Shown here: one piece after another, positions 1-8,048 of the stretch
Layout: the number at the start of each line of letters is the position of its first letter
Position numbering within the stretch: the first letter of the stretch is position 1
Origin: Fusobacterium nucleatum_L
Lineage (GTDB): Bacteria > Fusobacteriota > Fusobacteriia > Fusobacteriales > Fusobacteriaceae
Assembly: GCF_050231725.1 (NCBI RefSeq)
Contig: NZ_CP077172.1
Location: 124,001 to 188,000 of the forward strand
DNA length: 64,000 nt
Direction: 5' to 3'
Position numbers and translations under genes: made by a program
Notes under the pieces: generated by a model
What the model saw: the letters and a program-made list of their open reading frames with translations, nothing else
Told to the model about the DNA's origin: nothing
The model's database searches: none

Positions 1-102
1 TTTTATTTTACCTTTTTATAATACATCTATTTTTTCATTATATCAAATTTTTTTATTTTCCTAAAAGAAGCTTTTTTCTTCTTTAAGGTATTTAAAATCT
101 AA

Positions 103-131
103 TTGAAAAAATGATAATTCTATGTTAATAT
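103..131 (+). promoter_or_regulatory. putative promoter of the ABC importer operon
   Basis: TTGAAA at 103-108 and TAATAT at 126-131 are separated by 17 bases, a reasonable sigma-70 layout about 40 bases upstream of the first permease start. The -10 hexamer is not ideal and the whole area is AT-rich, so chance matches are easy. The -10 lies inside the palindrome at 125-142. Confidence 0.4.
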
Positions 132-142
132 TACAATATTAA
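125..142. promoter_or_regulatory. palindromic operator candidate
   Basis: TTAATATT-AC-AATATTAA is a perfect 8-bp inverted repeat with a 2-base centre. It overlaps the proposed -10 hexamer and precedes an importer operon that may carry metal. A repressor bound here would block the promoter. No regulator can be assigned from the sequence. Confidence 0.35.
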
Positions 143-173
143 GCAAATAAAAATATAAAAGGAGAGTGATACT

Positions 174-1112
174 TTGATAAAATATATAATAAAAAGATTA
201 TTATACTTAATTCCTATATTAATTGGAGTAACTTTCCTGACATTTTTAATGTTATATCTAGCTCCCTCTGATCCAATATCAATGAAATATACATCAATGG
301 CTACTGTTGGAGATTCAAAATATATTGAAGAAAAAAAAGAAGAAATGGGTTTAAATGATAGTTTTATAAAACAATATATGAGATGGAGTAAAAATGTTCT
401 ATCTGGTGATTTTGGAATATCTACTAAATACAATGTGCCAGTAAAAGATGAAATAGCCAAAAGACTTCCTAAAACATTAGCACTAACTGGAACAACTATT
501 CTTATAACAATTTTATTAGCCTTTCCTCTTGGAATAATATCAGCTCAATATAAAAATAAGTGGACAGATTACCTTATAAGATTTTTTTCATTTACTGGAA
601 TTTCAATACCTAGTTTTTGGTTAGGATTGATGTTAATGTATTTCTTTTCAGTAAAATTTAAACTTTTACCTATTATTGGAAGTAAGGGAATAAAAAGTCT
701 TATTCTTCCATCAATAACACTTTCTGTATGGTTAGTTGCAGTCTACATAAGAAGAATAAGAGCTTGTATACTTGAAGAAATAAATAAAGACTATGTTGTT
801 GCCTTAAAATCAAAGGGAATTTCATATTCAAAAATAATGTTTTTTCATATATTGCCAAATTCCTTATTGACAATAGTTACTATGTTCGGAATGTCAATAG
901 GCTCTATATTGGGTGGAACAACAATAATTGAAACAATATTTGAATATCGTGGACTTGGAAAAATGGCAGCAGATGCTATAACTAATAGAGATTATTTTTT
1001 AATGCAAGGCTATGTGATATGGACGGCTATAATCTATGTTGTAATAAATCTTCTTGTAGATATTCTCTATAAATATCTTAATCCTAAAATTCAAATAGGA
1101 GATGAGAGCTAA
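174..1112 (+). CDS. ABC transporter permease, DppB/OppB/NikB family
   Basis: Inner-membrane permease (312 aa) of a peptide/nickel/opine-type importer. It has an N-terminal membrane anchor, several further hydrophobic segments and the cytoplasmic EAA-like loop around residues 203-230 (ALKSKGIS) that contacts the ATPases. Length fits the DppB/NikB family. The start is TTG at 174, with GGAGAG at 161-166 as ribosome site. It is the first gene of a five-gene operon and its stop overlaps the next start by one base. The substrate cannot be read from this subunit. Confidence 0.9.
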   Translation: MIKYIIKRLLYLIPILIGVTFLTFLMLYLAPSDPISMKYTSMATVGDSKYIEEKKEEMGLNDSFIKQYMRWSKNVLSGDFGISTKYNVPVKDEIAKRLPKTLALTGTTILITILLAFPLGIISAQYKNKWTDYLIRFFSFTGISIPSFWLGLMLMYFFSVKFKLLPIIGSKGIKSLILPSITLSVWLVAVYIRRIRACILEEINKDYVVALKSKGISYSKIMFFHILPNSLLTIVTMFGMSIGSILGGTTIIETIFEYRGLGKMAADAITNRDYFLMQGYVIWTAIIYVVINLLVDILYKYLNPKIQIGDES

Positions 1113-1924
1113 TGAAAAATAAAAAAATTGACTATAAATTTTCTATAATTTTAACATTGGCTATTCTTATAATTCTAATTACAGTTTTTGCAAATTATTT
1201 AGCACCTTATAATCCTGATTATCAAAATTATGATGTTATATCTCAAGCTCCTAATTCTGCTTATCTATTAGGAACAGATTATGTAGGTAGAGATATTTTA
1301 TCAAGAATATTATATGGAGGTAGATATTCTTTACTGATTGCCTTATTAGTAACTTTCTTAGTTGCTCTTATAGGTATTATAATAGGGCTTATATCTGGTT
1401 ATTTAGGAGGAATAGTTGACGTTGTCATTATGAGAGTAGTTGACTTGATAATGTCTTTTCCATATATAGTTTTTGTAATAGCAGTAGTAACAATTTTTGG
1501 TGGAGGCTTAAAAAATTTAATTTTAGCTATGACGTTAATTAGCTGGACCAACTATGCAAGAGTTACAAGAGCTATGGTAATATCACTAAAGAATAATGAT
1601 TTTATAAATCAAGCTAAGTTAAACGGAGCTAGTAATTTTAGAATTATGTATAAGTATTTAGCTCCCAATGTCTTACCTTATTTAATTGTTTTAACAACAC
1701 AGGATATTGCAAATAATCTTTTAACTTTATCAAGTCTGTCTCTTTTGGGAATAGGAGTACAACCTCCAACAGCAGAATGGGGACTGATGTTAAGTGAAGG
1801 TAAAAAATATATTCAAACAGCACCTTGGATACTATTTTTCCCAGGAATAGCTATATTTGTTTGTGTAATTGTTTTTAATTTACTTGGGGATAGTTTTAGA
1901 GATATTCTTGATCCCAAAGAGTAA
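1112..1924 (+). CDS. ABC transporter permease, DppC/OppC/NikC family
   Basis: Second inner-membrane permease (270 aa) that pairs with the preceding DppB-type subunit to form the channel. An N-terminal membrane helix is followed by the family landmark LGTDYVGRDILSRILYG around residues 52-68. The EAA-type coupling loop lies around residues 167-186 (QAKLNGAS), and the C-terminal part matches the BPD_transp_1 fold. The start overlaps the upstream stop (taATG), which suggests translational coupling. A short gap with a good RBS leads into the binding-protein gene. Confidence 0.9.
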   Translation: MKNKKIDYKFSIILTLAILIILITVFANYLAPYNPDYQNYDVISQAPNSAYLLGTDYVGRDILSRILYGGRYSLLIALLVTFLVALIGIIIGLISGYLGGIVDVVIMRVVDLIMSFPYIVFVIAVVTIFGGGLKNLILAMTLISWTNYARVTRAMVISLKNNDFINQAKLNGASNFRIMYKYLAPNVLPYLIVLTTQDIANNLLTLSSLSLLGIGVQPPTAEWGLMLSEGKKYIQTAPWILFFPGIAIFVCVIVFNLLGDSFRDILDPKE

Positions 1925-1960
1925 TTTTTATAATTTTAATTTTATGTACAGGAGGAAATT

Positions 1961-3523
1961 GTGAAGAAAAAAGTATTATTAGGAATTTTTTTGGCTCTTA
2001 TTTCAGTTGGAATCTTAACAAATTGTGGGACTGAAAAGGAAAAAGAAGCAGTGACAACAGAAGCTCAAGCTAATGGTGGACATATGAATATTGCTCTTTA
2101 TTGGTTTGGAGAAACATTAGATCCAGCATTAGACTGGGATGGTTGGACATTGACGAGAGCTGCTGTAGGAGAAACATTACTAACTGTTGATGAAAATTTA
2201 CAATTAGTTGGACAATTAGCAGATTCTTGGGAAAATGTTGATGAAACAACTTGGAAATTTCATATTCGTCAAGGAGTAACTTTCCAAAATGGAAATCCTT
2301 TAACTCCAGAAGCAGTTAAATCTTCTATTGAGAGAACTGTCAAATTGAATGAAAGAGGAGAATCTGCTTTAAAACTAGCTAGTATAGAAGCAGATGGAGA
2401 ATATGTTGTTATTAAAACAAAAGAACCTTATGGAGCATTTTTAGCAAATATCTCTGACCCTATGTTCATAATAGTTGACACTAGTGCAGATACTTCTAAA
2501 TTTAAAGAAACTCCTATCTGTACAGGTCCTTATATGGTGACTTCATTTAAACCAGCAACTTCATTTGAAATGGTTGCTTATGAAAACTATTGGGGAGGAA
2601 AACCTGCACTTGATAGTGTAACTGTATTTGATATAGAAGATGATAACACTAGAGCTCTTTCTCTACAATCAGGAGATGTTGATATGGCTCAAGGTGTGAG
2701 AGCTGGAGATATAGCTTTATTTACTGATAATAAAGATTATATTGTAAAATCAACAACAGGAACTCGTATAGAATTTTTAGTTATGAATACTGTAAAATCT
2801 TCTTTAAGTGATAAAAAACTTCGTTTAGCTATCAATTCAGCAGTAGACTACGATACTATTGCAAAAGTTGTTGGTGGAGGAGCTGTTCCAGCTAAGGCAC
2901 CGTTCCCAGCTAGTGCTCCTTATGGTTATGATGAACTTAATAAACAAACTTTTGATTTAGAAAAAACTAAAAATCTTTTAACAGAAGCAGGTTATAAAGA
3001 TACAGATAATGATGGTTATGTTGATAAAGATGGTAAAAATCTTGAATTAAATATCTATGGAACTGCTGGTGGAAATACTAGAGCTAATTCAACAGTAGCA
3101 GAACTTTTAGAATCTCAATTAAAGATAGCAGGAATAAAAGCTAATATAAAAATAGCTGAAAATCTTGATGAAATTAAAAAGAATGGAGAATTTGATTTGT
3201 TATTCCAAAACTGGCAAACAGTTTCAACAGGAGATTCTCAATGGTTCTTGGATAATGCTTTTAAAACTGATGGAAGTGGAAACTATGGTAAGTATAGTAA
3301 TAAAGAGTTAGATAATTTAATTAATAAACTTGCTACTACATTTGATGTAAAAGAACGTCAAAAAATAACAAAAGAAGCTAGTCAAATAATAATAGATGAA
3401 GCATATGGAACATATATAGTAAGTCAAGCTAATGTAAATGTATCTAATAATAAAGTAGAAAATATGGGTAATTTCCCAATAGATTATTATTTCTTAAAAG
3501 CTGATACAAAAACTAATAAATAG
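1961..3523 (+). CDS. substrate-binding lipoprotein, SBP_bac_5 family (DppA/NikA/CntA-like)
   Basis: Extracytoplasmic solute receptor (520 aa). Residues 1-21 form a lipoprotein signal ending at Cys22 (ILTN-C), so it should be lipid-anchored facing the periplasm. The mature protein shows SBP_bac_5 landmarks: LDPALDWDGW, GETLLTVDE, LADSWE, FHIRQGVTFQNG and the CTGPYMV segment. The start is GTG at 1961 after GGAGGAAATT. The family carries peptides, nickel or metal-opine complexes. The early region recalls nickel/opine receptors, and the nearby cobalamin genes make a metal plausible, but this is inference. N at the position before Cys is unusual for a lipobox. Confidence 0.88.
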   Translation: MKKKVLLGIFLALISVGILTNCGTEKEKEAVTTEAQANGGHMNIALYWFGETLDPALDWDGWTLTRAAVGETLLTVDENLQLVGQLADSWENVDETTWKFHIRQGVTFQNGNPLTPEAVKSSIERTVKLNERGESALKLASIEADGEYVVIKTKEPYGAFLANISDPMFIIVDTSADTSKFKETPICTGPYMVTSFKPATSFEMVAYENYWGGKPALDSVTVFDIEDDNTRALSLQSGDVDMAQGVRAGDIALFTDNKDYIVKSTTGTRIEFLVMNTVKSSLSDKKLRLAINSAVDYDTIAKVVGGGAVPAKAPFPASAPYGYDELNKQTFDLEKTKNLLTEAGYKDTDNDGYVDKDGKNLELNIYGTAGGNTRANSTVAELLESQLKIAGIKANIKIAENLDEIKKNGEFDLLFQNWQTVSTGDSQWFLDNAFKTDGSGNYGKYSNKELDNLINKLATTFDVKERQKITKEASQIIIDEAYGTYIVSQANVNVSNNKVENMGNFPIDYYFLKADTKTNK

Positions 3524-3535
3524 GAAAGTGATTTT

Positions 3536-4315
3536 ATGAAGCCACTATTAGAAATTAAAGATTTGAATATTAACTATAAAAATTCTATAAAAGCTGTTAA
3601 AAATGTCAATTTTATATTGGAAGATAATCAAATTATTTCAATAGTTGGTGAGAGTGGAAGTGGAAAAAGTACCCTTATAAGAGCAATACTTAAGCTTCTT
3701 CCAATGGGTGGAGAAATAGAAAGTGGGAATATCTTTTTCTTAGAGAAAGATATTCTCAATCTAAGTAAAAATGAACTCAATAAGCTTAGAGGAAAAGATA
3801 TAGGAATGATATTTCAAGATCCTAATTCAACAATGGATTCTATAAAAACTATTGAAAAACAGTTTCTTGAGTATATCTTAGAGCATAATAATATATCAAA
3901 AAAAGAGGCTATTGAATTAGCAAAAGAATATTTATTAAAACTTAATTTAACTGATGTAGATAGAGTTTTAAAATCTTATCCTTTTGAGCTTTCAGGTGGA
4001 ATGAAACAAAGGGTTGCCATTGCTATGGCAATGGCACAAAGCCCAAGATTATTACTGGCTGATGAACCAACAAGTGCTCTTGATGTTACTGTGCAAGCAC
4101 AAGTTATCCAAGAGCTTAAAAGAATTAGAGAAACTTTTAAAACAGCTATTATTTTAGTAACTCATAATATGGGAGTAGCTTCATACATATCAGATAAAAT
4201 TGCTGTTATGAAAAATGGAGAAATTATTGAATTTGGAGATAAGGAACAAATTATAAAAAACCCTCAAAATGAGTACACAAAATCATTGTTGAATGCTATT
4301 ATAAATTTAAAATAG
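3536..4315 (+). CDS. ABC transporter ATP-binding protein, DppD/NikD type
   Basis: First ATPase of the importer (259 aa). Visible motifs: Walker A GESGSGKST (about residues 38-46), Q-loop IFQDP, signature LSGGMKQR, Walker B LLLADEPTSALD and switch histidine in VTHNMG. All catalytic residues are present, so it should be active. Start ATG follows a GGAAAGTGA leader 12 bases after the binding-protein stop. It pairs with the next ATPase in a DppDF-like heterodimer on the cytoplasmic face. Confidence 0.92.
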   Translation: MKPLLEIKDLNINYKNSIKAVKNVNFILEDNQIISIVGESGSGKSTLIRAILKLLPMGGEIESGNIFFLEKDILNLSKNELNKLRGKDIGMIFQDPNSTMDSIKTIEKQFLEYILEHNNISKKEAIELAKEYLLKLNLTDVDRVLKSYPFELSGGMKQRVAIAMAMAQSPRLLLADEPTSALDVTVQAQVIQELKRIRETFKTAIILVTHNMGVASYISDKIAVMKNGEIIEFGDKEQIIKNPQNEYTKSLLNAIINLK

Positions 4316-4332
4316 AAATCTAGGGAGAGCTT

Positions 4333-5094
4333 ATGAAAGAAGATTTATTAATTATAGAAAATATTTCAAAGACATTTAAAGTTGATAAAAATAAAGAATT
4401 AAAAGCTCTTAAAAATGTTAATATACAACTAAAAAAAGGTGAATGTATAGGAATTGTAGGAGAATCTGGTTGTGGAAAATCTACTTTGGCTAGAATAATA
4501 GTTGGAATAGAGAAAAAGACATCAGGTAAAATTATCTTTGATAATAAAGAAATAGATGGTATTTCAAAAACAAAAGATATTCAAATGATATTTCAAAATC
4601 CTCTTTCATCTTTCAATCCTCGTATGAAGATTGTAGATTATATGTGGGAGCCACTTAGAAACTATTTTAAATTATCTAAAAAAGATAGTGTTCCTCTTAT
4701 AAAAAACTCTTTAATAGATGTTGGTTTAGATGAAAATGCTTTAGAAAAATATCCTCATGAATTTTCAGGAGGACAACTCCAAAGAATTACAATAGCTAGA
4801 GCAATAATAATAAAGCCTAAATTAATAGTTTGTGATGAAATTACAAGTGCATTAGATGTTTCAGTTCAAAAACAAATATTGGAACTTTTAAAAAAATTAC
4901 AAGAAGATTTAGGCTTGTCATATTTATTTATTGGTCATGATTTAGCTGTTGTTCAAGATATTAGTCAAAAAATTGTTGTTATGTATATGGGAGAAATTGT
5001 TGAAGAATTAAACTCTATTGATTTGAAGACTAAAGCGAAGCACCCTTATACAAAATTACTTTTAAACTCTGTTTTTGAAGTTGATAAAATATAA
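4333..5094 (+). CDS. ABC transporter ATP-binding protein, DppF/NikE type
   Basis: Second ATPase of the importer (253 aa). Motifs in order: Walker A GESGCGKST, Q-loop IFQNP, signature FSGGQLQR, Walker B LIVCDEITSALD and H-loop IGHDLA. The Ile in DEITS replaces the usual Pro but leaves the catalytic Glu intact. Start ATG follows AGGGAGAGC. It ends the operon, and a long hairpin follows directly. Confidence 0.92.
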   Translation: MKEDLLIIENISKTFKVDKNKELKALKNVNIQLKKGECIGIVGESGCGKSTLARIIVGIEKKTSGKIIFDNKEIDGISKTKDIQMIFQNPLSSFNPRMKIVDYMWEPLRNYFKLSKKDSVPLIKNSLIDVGLDENALEKYPHEFSGGQLQRITIARAIIIKPKLIVCDEITSALDVSVQKQILELLKKLQEDLGLSYLFIGHDLAVVQDISQKIVVMYMGEIVEELNSIDLKTKAKHPYTKLLLNSVFEVDKI

Positions 5095-5099
5095 AATAT

Positions 5100-5143
5100 G
5101 AGCTACATCTACAATCTGATTTTTAAGATTCTGGATGTAGCTC
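5100..5143. terminator. hairpin between convergent genes
   Basis: GAGCTACATC (5100-5109) pairs with GATGTAGCTC (5134-5143), and AATCT/AGATT extend pairing inside. It sits between the importer operon (+) and the GNAT gene (-), where a shared terminator is expected. There is no strong T-run after it on the plus side, so efficiency is uncertain. Confidence 0.55.
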
Positions 5144-5210
5144 AATTTATATCAGTTAAAATTTTGACTTATTTTTATTTCAAATATTTTTTCTCCATAA
5201 ACTTAACTAT

Positions 5211-5678
5211 CTATTTTTCATAAAAAATTAAAGTAAGTCTATCATTAATAACTTGTATCTTTCCAGTAGAATGATATCCTAATTTTTCATATAAATAACA
5301 GTTTCCTTTTTCTTGCAAGATTGTACTTAACTCCCAGTTATTATTTCCATGAATTTCTTCACAAACTTTTATTGCAGATTGAGCTATTCCTTTATTTCTA
5401 TATTCTGGAAGAATAAATATAGGTGAAATTCTTTTATTTTTATGTTTTTCTTTGTAATCTACAATCCTTATTGCTCCAACTTTTTTATTATCTACAAAAA
5501 TAAAATAAAAAAATGTAAAATTTTGTTTCAATCTCATTTCAATATTTGAAATGGGTTCATTTGCAGGATTAGTTTCAAAATCTTGATATTTATCAAGTAA
5601 TTCCTTAAATGATTTTATTTGCATTTCCCAAATTTCTTTTGAATCTTTTAAGCTTGCTCTTATTAGATCTATTTTCAT
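5211..5678 (-). CDS. GNAT family N-acetyltransferase
   Basis: Small cytoplasmic acetyl-CoA-dependent acyltransferase (155 aa). The acetyl-CoA-binding motif A is visible as LPEYRNKGIAQSAIKV around residues 88-103, and KLGYHSTGKI near the C-terminus fits motif B. The substrate cannot be told. It is the last gene of a leftward run after sdaA, 22 bases downstream of that stop, with RBS AAGG. It may be co-transcribed with sdaA. Confidence 0.85.
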   Translation of the reverse strand: MKIDLIRASLKDSKEIWEMQIKSFKELLDKYQDFETNPANEPISNIEMRLKQNFTFFYFIFVDNKKVGAIRIVDYKEKHKNKRISPIFILPEYRNKGIAQSAIKVCEEIHGNNNWELSTILQEKGNCYLYEKLGYHSTGKIQVINDRLTLIFYEK

Positions 5679-5700
5679 AAAATACCTTTCAATATTTTTA

Positions 5701-6927
5701 TTATTCTTTATTATCTACTAAAATCTTATCATAGTATTTTGCAAGCCCACCATCAGAAGTTTCTTTATATGCAGAACACATATCTTTTCCAGTTTCTTTC
5801 ATAGTTTTTACAACTTCATCAAAACTGATAGTATGTTTTCCATCAGTAGACATACAATAAACAGCTGTATTTACTGCTCTTACAGCACAGATAGCATTTC
5901 TTTCTATACAAGGTATGATTACATAACCTCCAACTGGATCACAAGTCATTCCTAAATGGTGTTCCATTGCACTTTCAGCCGCATATTCTATCTGATCAAT
6001 ATTTCCTCCCATAAAATATGTTGCCATTGCTGCTGCCATTGAACAAGCAGTTCCTACTTCTGCCTGGCAACCTGCCTCTGCTCCTGAAATAGTTGCATTA
6101 TATTTAACTAAGTTTCCAATAAGTCCTGCAATAGCTAAACCTCTTAAAATATGTTTTTCAACTAATTCATATTCTTCTTTCATAGCTCGTAAAACTCCTG
6201 GAACAACTCCCGAAGCTCCACAAGTTGGTGCTGTTACAACTTGTCCCATGCTAGCATTTTCTTCTGATACTGCTAAAGCATAAGCAAAAATCTTATTAGT
6301 AAATACCAATGATGCTCTTTTTGATAAGGCTTTTTCATACATTTCTCTAGCTCTTTTTGGATATTTAAATGGTCCTGGAACATCTCCACTATTTTCTAAT
6401 CCTCTTTGTACTGCTTCTGTCATAGCTTGGTCAATGAATCTTAAATGTTGCCATATAGAAGGACCTTCACATTCTTCAACATATTGCCATAAGTGTTTAT
6501 TATTATCCTTGCACCATTTAATAATATTTTTCATAGAATTTAAATGATATACTTCTTTTTTAGGTGATTTATCCATAAGCTCATCATAATCTCTTATAGT
6601 TCCTCCACCAACAGAAAATACAACCCATTCTCCAATTTCATTTTTATCTTTATCAAAAGCTATAAATTTCATTCCATTTGTATGTAACTCATGAACGAAC
6701 TCAGGTTTCCAAATTATCTCAACTGGAATTGGTTTAAAAGTTTCTATAATTATTTTATCTGTATAGTGTCCTTTTCCAGTTGCTGCCAAGCTTCCCCAAA
6801 GCTCAACTATATAACTATCAGCATCAGGAAATTTCTCTTTTACTCTTTTTGTTGCTCTTTCAGGTCCTATTGTATGTGAACTTGATGGACCTGCTCCAAT
6901 TTTAAATAATTCTTTTAGTGTATCCAT
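5701..6927 (-). CDS. sdaA: L-serine ammonia-lyase, iron-sulfur dependent, single chain
   Basis: Cytoplasmic enzyme that deaminates L-serine to pyruvate and ammonia using a [4Fe-4S] cluster. At 408 aa, beta and alpha domains are fused. Near the N-terminus is GAGPSSSHTIGPERA, the beta-domain signature; the alpha domain carries APTCGASG, GAEAGCQAEVG, TCDPVGG and CIERNAICA, whose cysteines include the likely cluster ligands. Amino-acid fermentation through such enzymes is typical of fusobacteria. The start ATG follows AGAGGTAGGAA. A thioredoxin-like gene ends 23 bases upstream. Confidence 0.95.
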   Translation of the reverse strand: MDTLKELFKIGAGPSSSHTIGPERATKRVKEKFPDADSYIVELWGSLAATGKGHYTDKIIIETFKPIPVEIIWKPEFVHELHTNGMKFIAFDKDKNEIGEWVVFSVGGGTIRDYDELMDKSPKKEVYHLNSMKNIIKWCKDNNKHLWQYVEECEGPSIWQHLRFIDQAMTEAVQRGLENSGDVPGPFKYPKRAREMYEKALSKRASLVFTNKIFAYALAVSEENASMGQVVTAPTCGASGVVPGVLRAMKEEYELVEKHILRGLAIAGLIGNLVKYNATISGAEAGCQAEVGTACSMAAAMATYFMGGNIDQIEYAAESAMEHHLGMTCDPVGGYVIIPCIERNAICAVRAVNTAVYCMSTDGKHTISFDEVVKTMKETGKDMCSAYKETSDGGLAKYYDKILVDNKE

Positions 6928-6950
6928 TTCCTACCTCTTTCTGAAATTTT

Positions 6951-7448
6951 TTAAAAAACCATTAAGATATCTTCAAGTATATCATTTACTGACTTACCTT
7001 TTAAATAATTTCTAGTTGCATCAATAGTATCTAAAGTGTTTTCGTTATGATATTTTTCTGGAAAACCATTAAATATTCTTAATTTAGAAAAACTTTTATC
7101 TAAAAATACTGCTGTTGGAACAACAAAATCATCTTCATCTATTTTTAAATATCCTGCTAATTCAGAAACACCTCTACCATAAGTTATTAAAGATAAATCA
7201 AAGATATGCTTTATTTCATTAACTTTCCTTAATGTCATTAGAAATACTCTAGCAAAAGGACACCAAGTTTCAACACTAATCAGCACAGAAACTTTTTTGT
7301 CTATTGATTTTATTTTATTTACATATTCATTAGAAATAACTATATTTTTATACAGTACTTCTGTTTTTTCTATCTCATCTTGACTTGCTATTTCTAAATA
7401 TTTATCACAATCAAAACCTTTTAAATAAATTTCTTCTAATCCTTTCAT
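6951..7448 (-). CDS. thioredoxin-like protein with CPFA in place of CxxC
   Basis: Small cytoplasmic protein (165 aa) with a thioredoxin-like pattern: strand SVLISVETW, then Cys63-Pro-Phe-Ala66, a helix, and PTAVFLDKSF containing the cis-Pro expected of the fold. The second active-site cysteine is replaced by Ala, so classical dithiol exchange is unlikely; it could work as a monothiol protein. It lies 3 bases after ruvA with RBS GGGGAA, so it is probably co-transcribed with DNA-repair genes. Function unknown. Confidence 0.75.
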   Translation of the reverse strand: MKGLEEIYLKGFDCDKYLEIASQDEIEKTEVLYKNIVISNEYVNKIKSIDKKVSVLISVETWCPFARVFLMTLRKVNEIKHIFDLSLITYGRGVSELAGYLKIDEDDFVVPTAVFLDKSFSKLRIFNGFPEKYHNENTLDTIDATRNYLKGKSVNDILEDILMVF

Positions 7449-7451
7449 TCT

Positions 7452-8036
7452 TTATTCCCCTATTCTCATGTTCTTTAAAATTCCTTTTATTGCATCTTCC
7501 AATGAAGAAAACTTACTCAAATCTATTTTTTCCAAAGTTTTATCAATTTCTTTTTTATTGTATCCTAAGCTTTCCAATGCTAAAACTAAATCTTCTAACA
7601 TATCCATAGAAAGTGTTTCTTCCTCTGTATAAGTTAGATTTTTTAATTTCCCTTTCAAGTCTAAGATAATAATTTGTGCTTTTTTTTCTCCTAATTTTGG
7701 AACTTGTCTAAGAGAAGTATAATCATTTTTTGAAATAATTTCAATAATTTTATTATATGAAAAATTTGATAAAACTGCTAATGCTAAAGACGATCCTATT
7801 CCATTTATTTTTAGCAGTAATTCAAAAATTTTTCTATCCCTTTCATCTAAAAATCCAATTAATTTATATGTATCTTCTTTAATATGATTGTATATGTAAA
7901 ATTTATATTTATTCCCTACTTTTATTTTCTCATACTCTCTAAGTGGAAAATATACTCTATAACCAATTCCATTTATATCAATGGCTATATAATCCATTTT
8001 TTTATATTCCACTGTTCCATATAGATATTCAAACAT
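7452..8036 (-). CDS. ruvA: Holliday junction branch migration protein RuvA
   Basis: Tetrameric junction-binding subunit (194 aa, normal length) that works with RuvB. The N-terminal OB domain begins MFEYLYGTVEYK; helix-hairpin-helix motifs are seen in LLKINGIGSSLALAVL and LRQVPKLGEKKAQIIILDL; domain III follows (LVLALESLGYNKKEIDKTL) and would contact RuvB. It lies 12 bases downstream of uvrA with RBS GAGAGG, forming a repair operon. RuvB is not in this window. Confidence 0.95.
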   Translation of the reverse strand: MFEYLYGTVEYKKMDYIAIDINGIGYRVYFPLREYEKIKVGNKYKFYIYNHIKEDTYKLIGFLDERDRKIFELLLKINGIGSSLALAVLSNFSYNKIIEIISKNDYTSLRQVPKLGEKKAQIIILDLKGKLKNLTYTEEETLSMDMLEDLVLALESLGYNKKEIDKTLEKIDLSKFSSLEDAIKGILKNMRIGE

Positions 8037-8048
8037 TTCTAAACCTCT

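Noticed and set aside
61..84. AAAGAAG/CTTCTTT hairpin as terminator of a gene to the left
   Set aside because: The stem is short and purine/pyrimidine simple sequence makes it likely by chance; the upstream gene is not in the window.
131..460. Open frame of 109 codons on the minus strand opposite the first permease
   Set aside because: It lies antisense to a well-conserved permease, has no ribosome site and its composition is that of a complement of membrane-helix codons.
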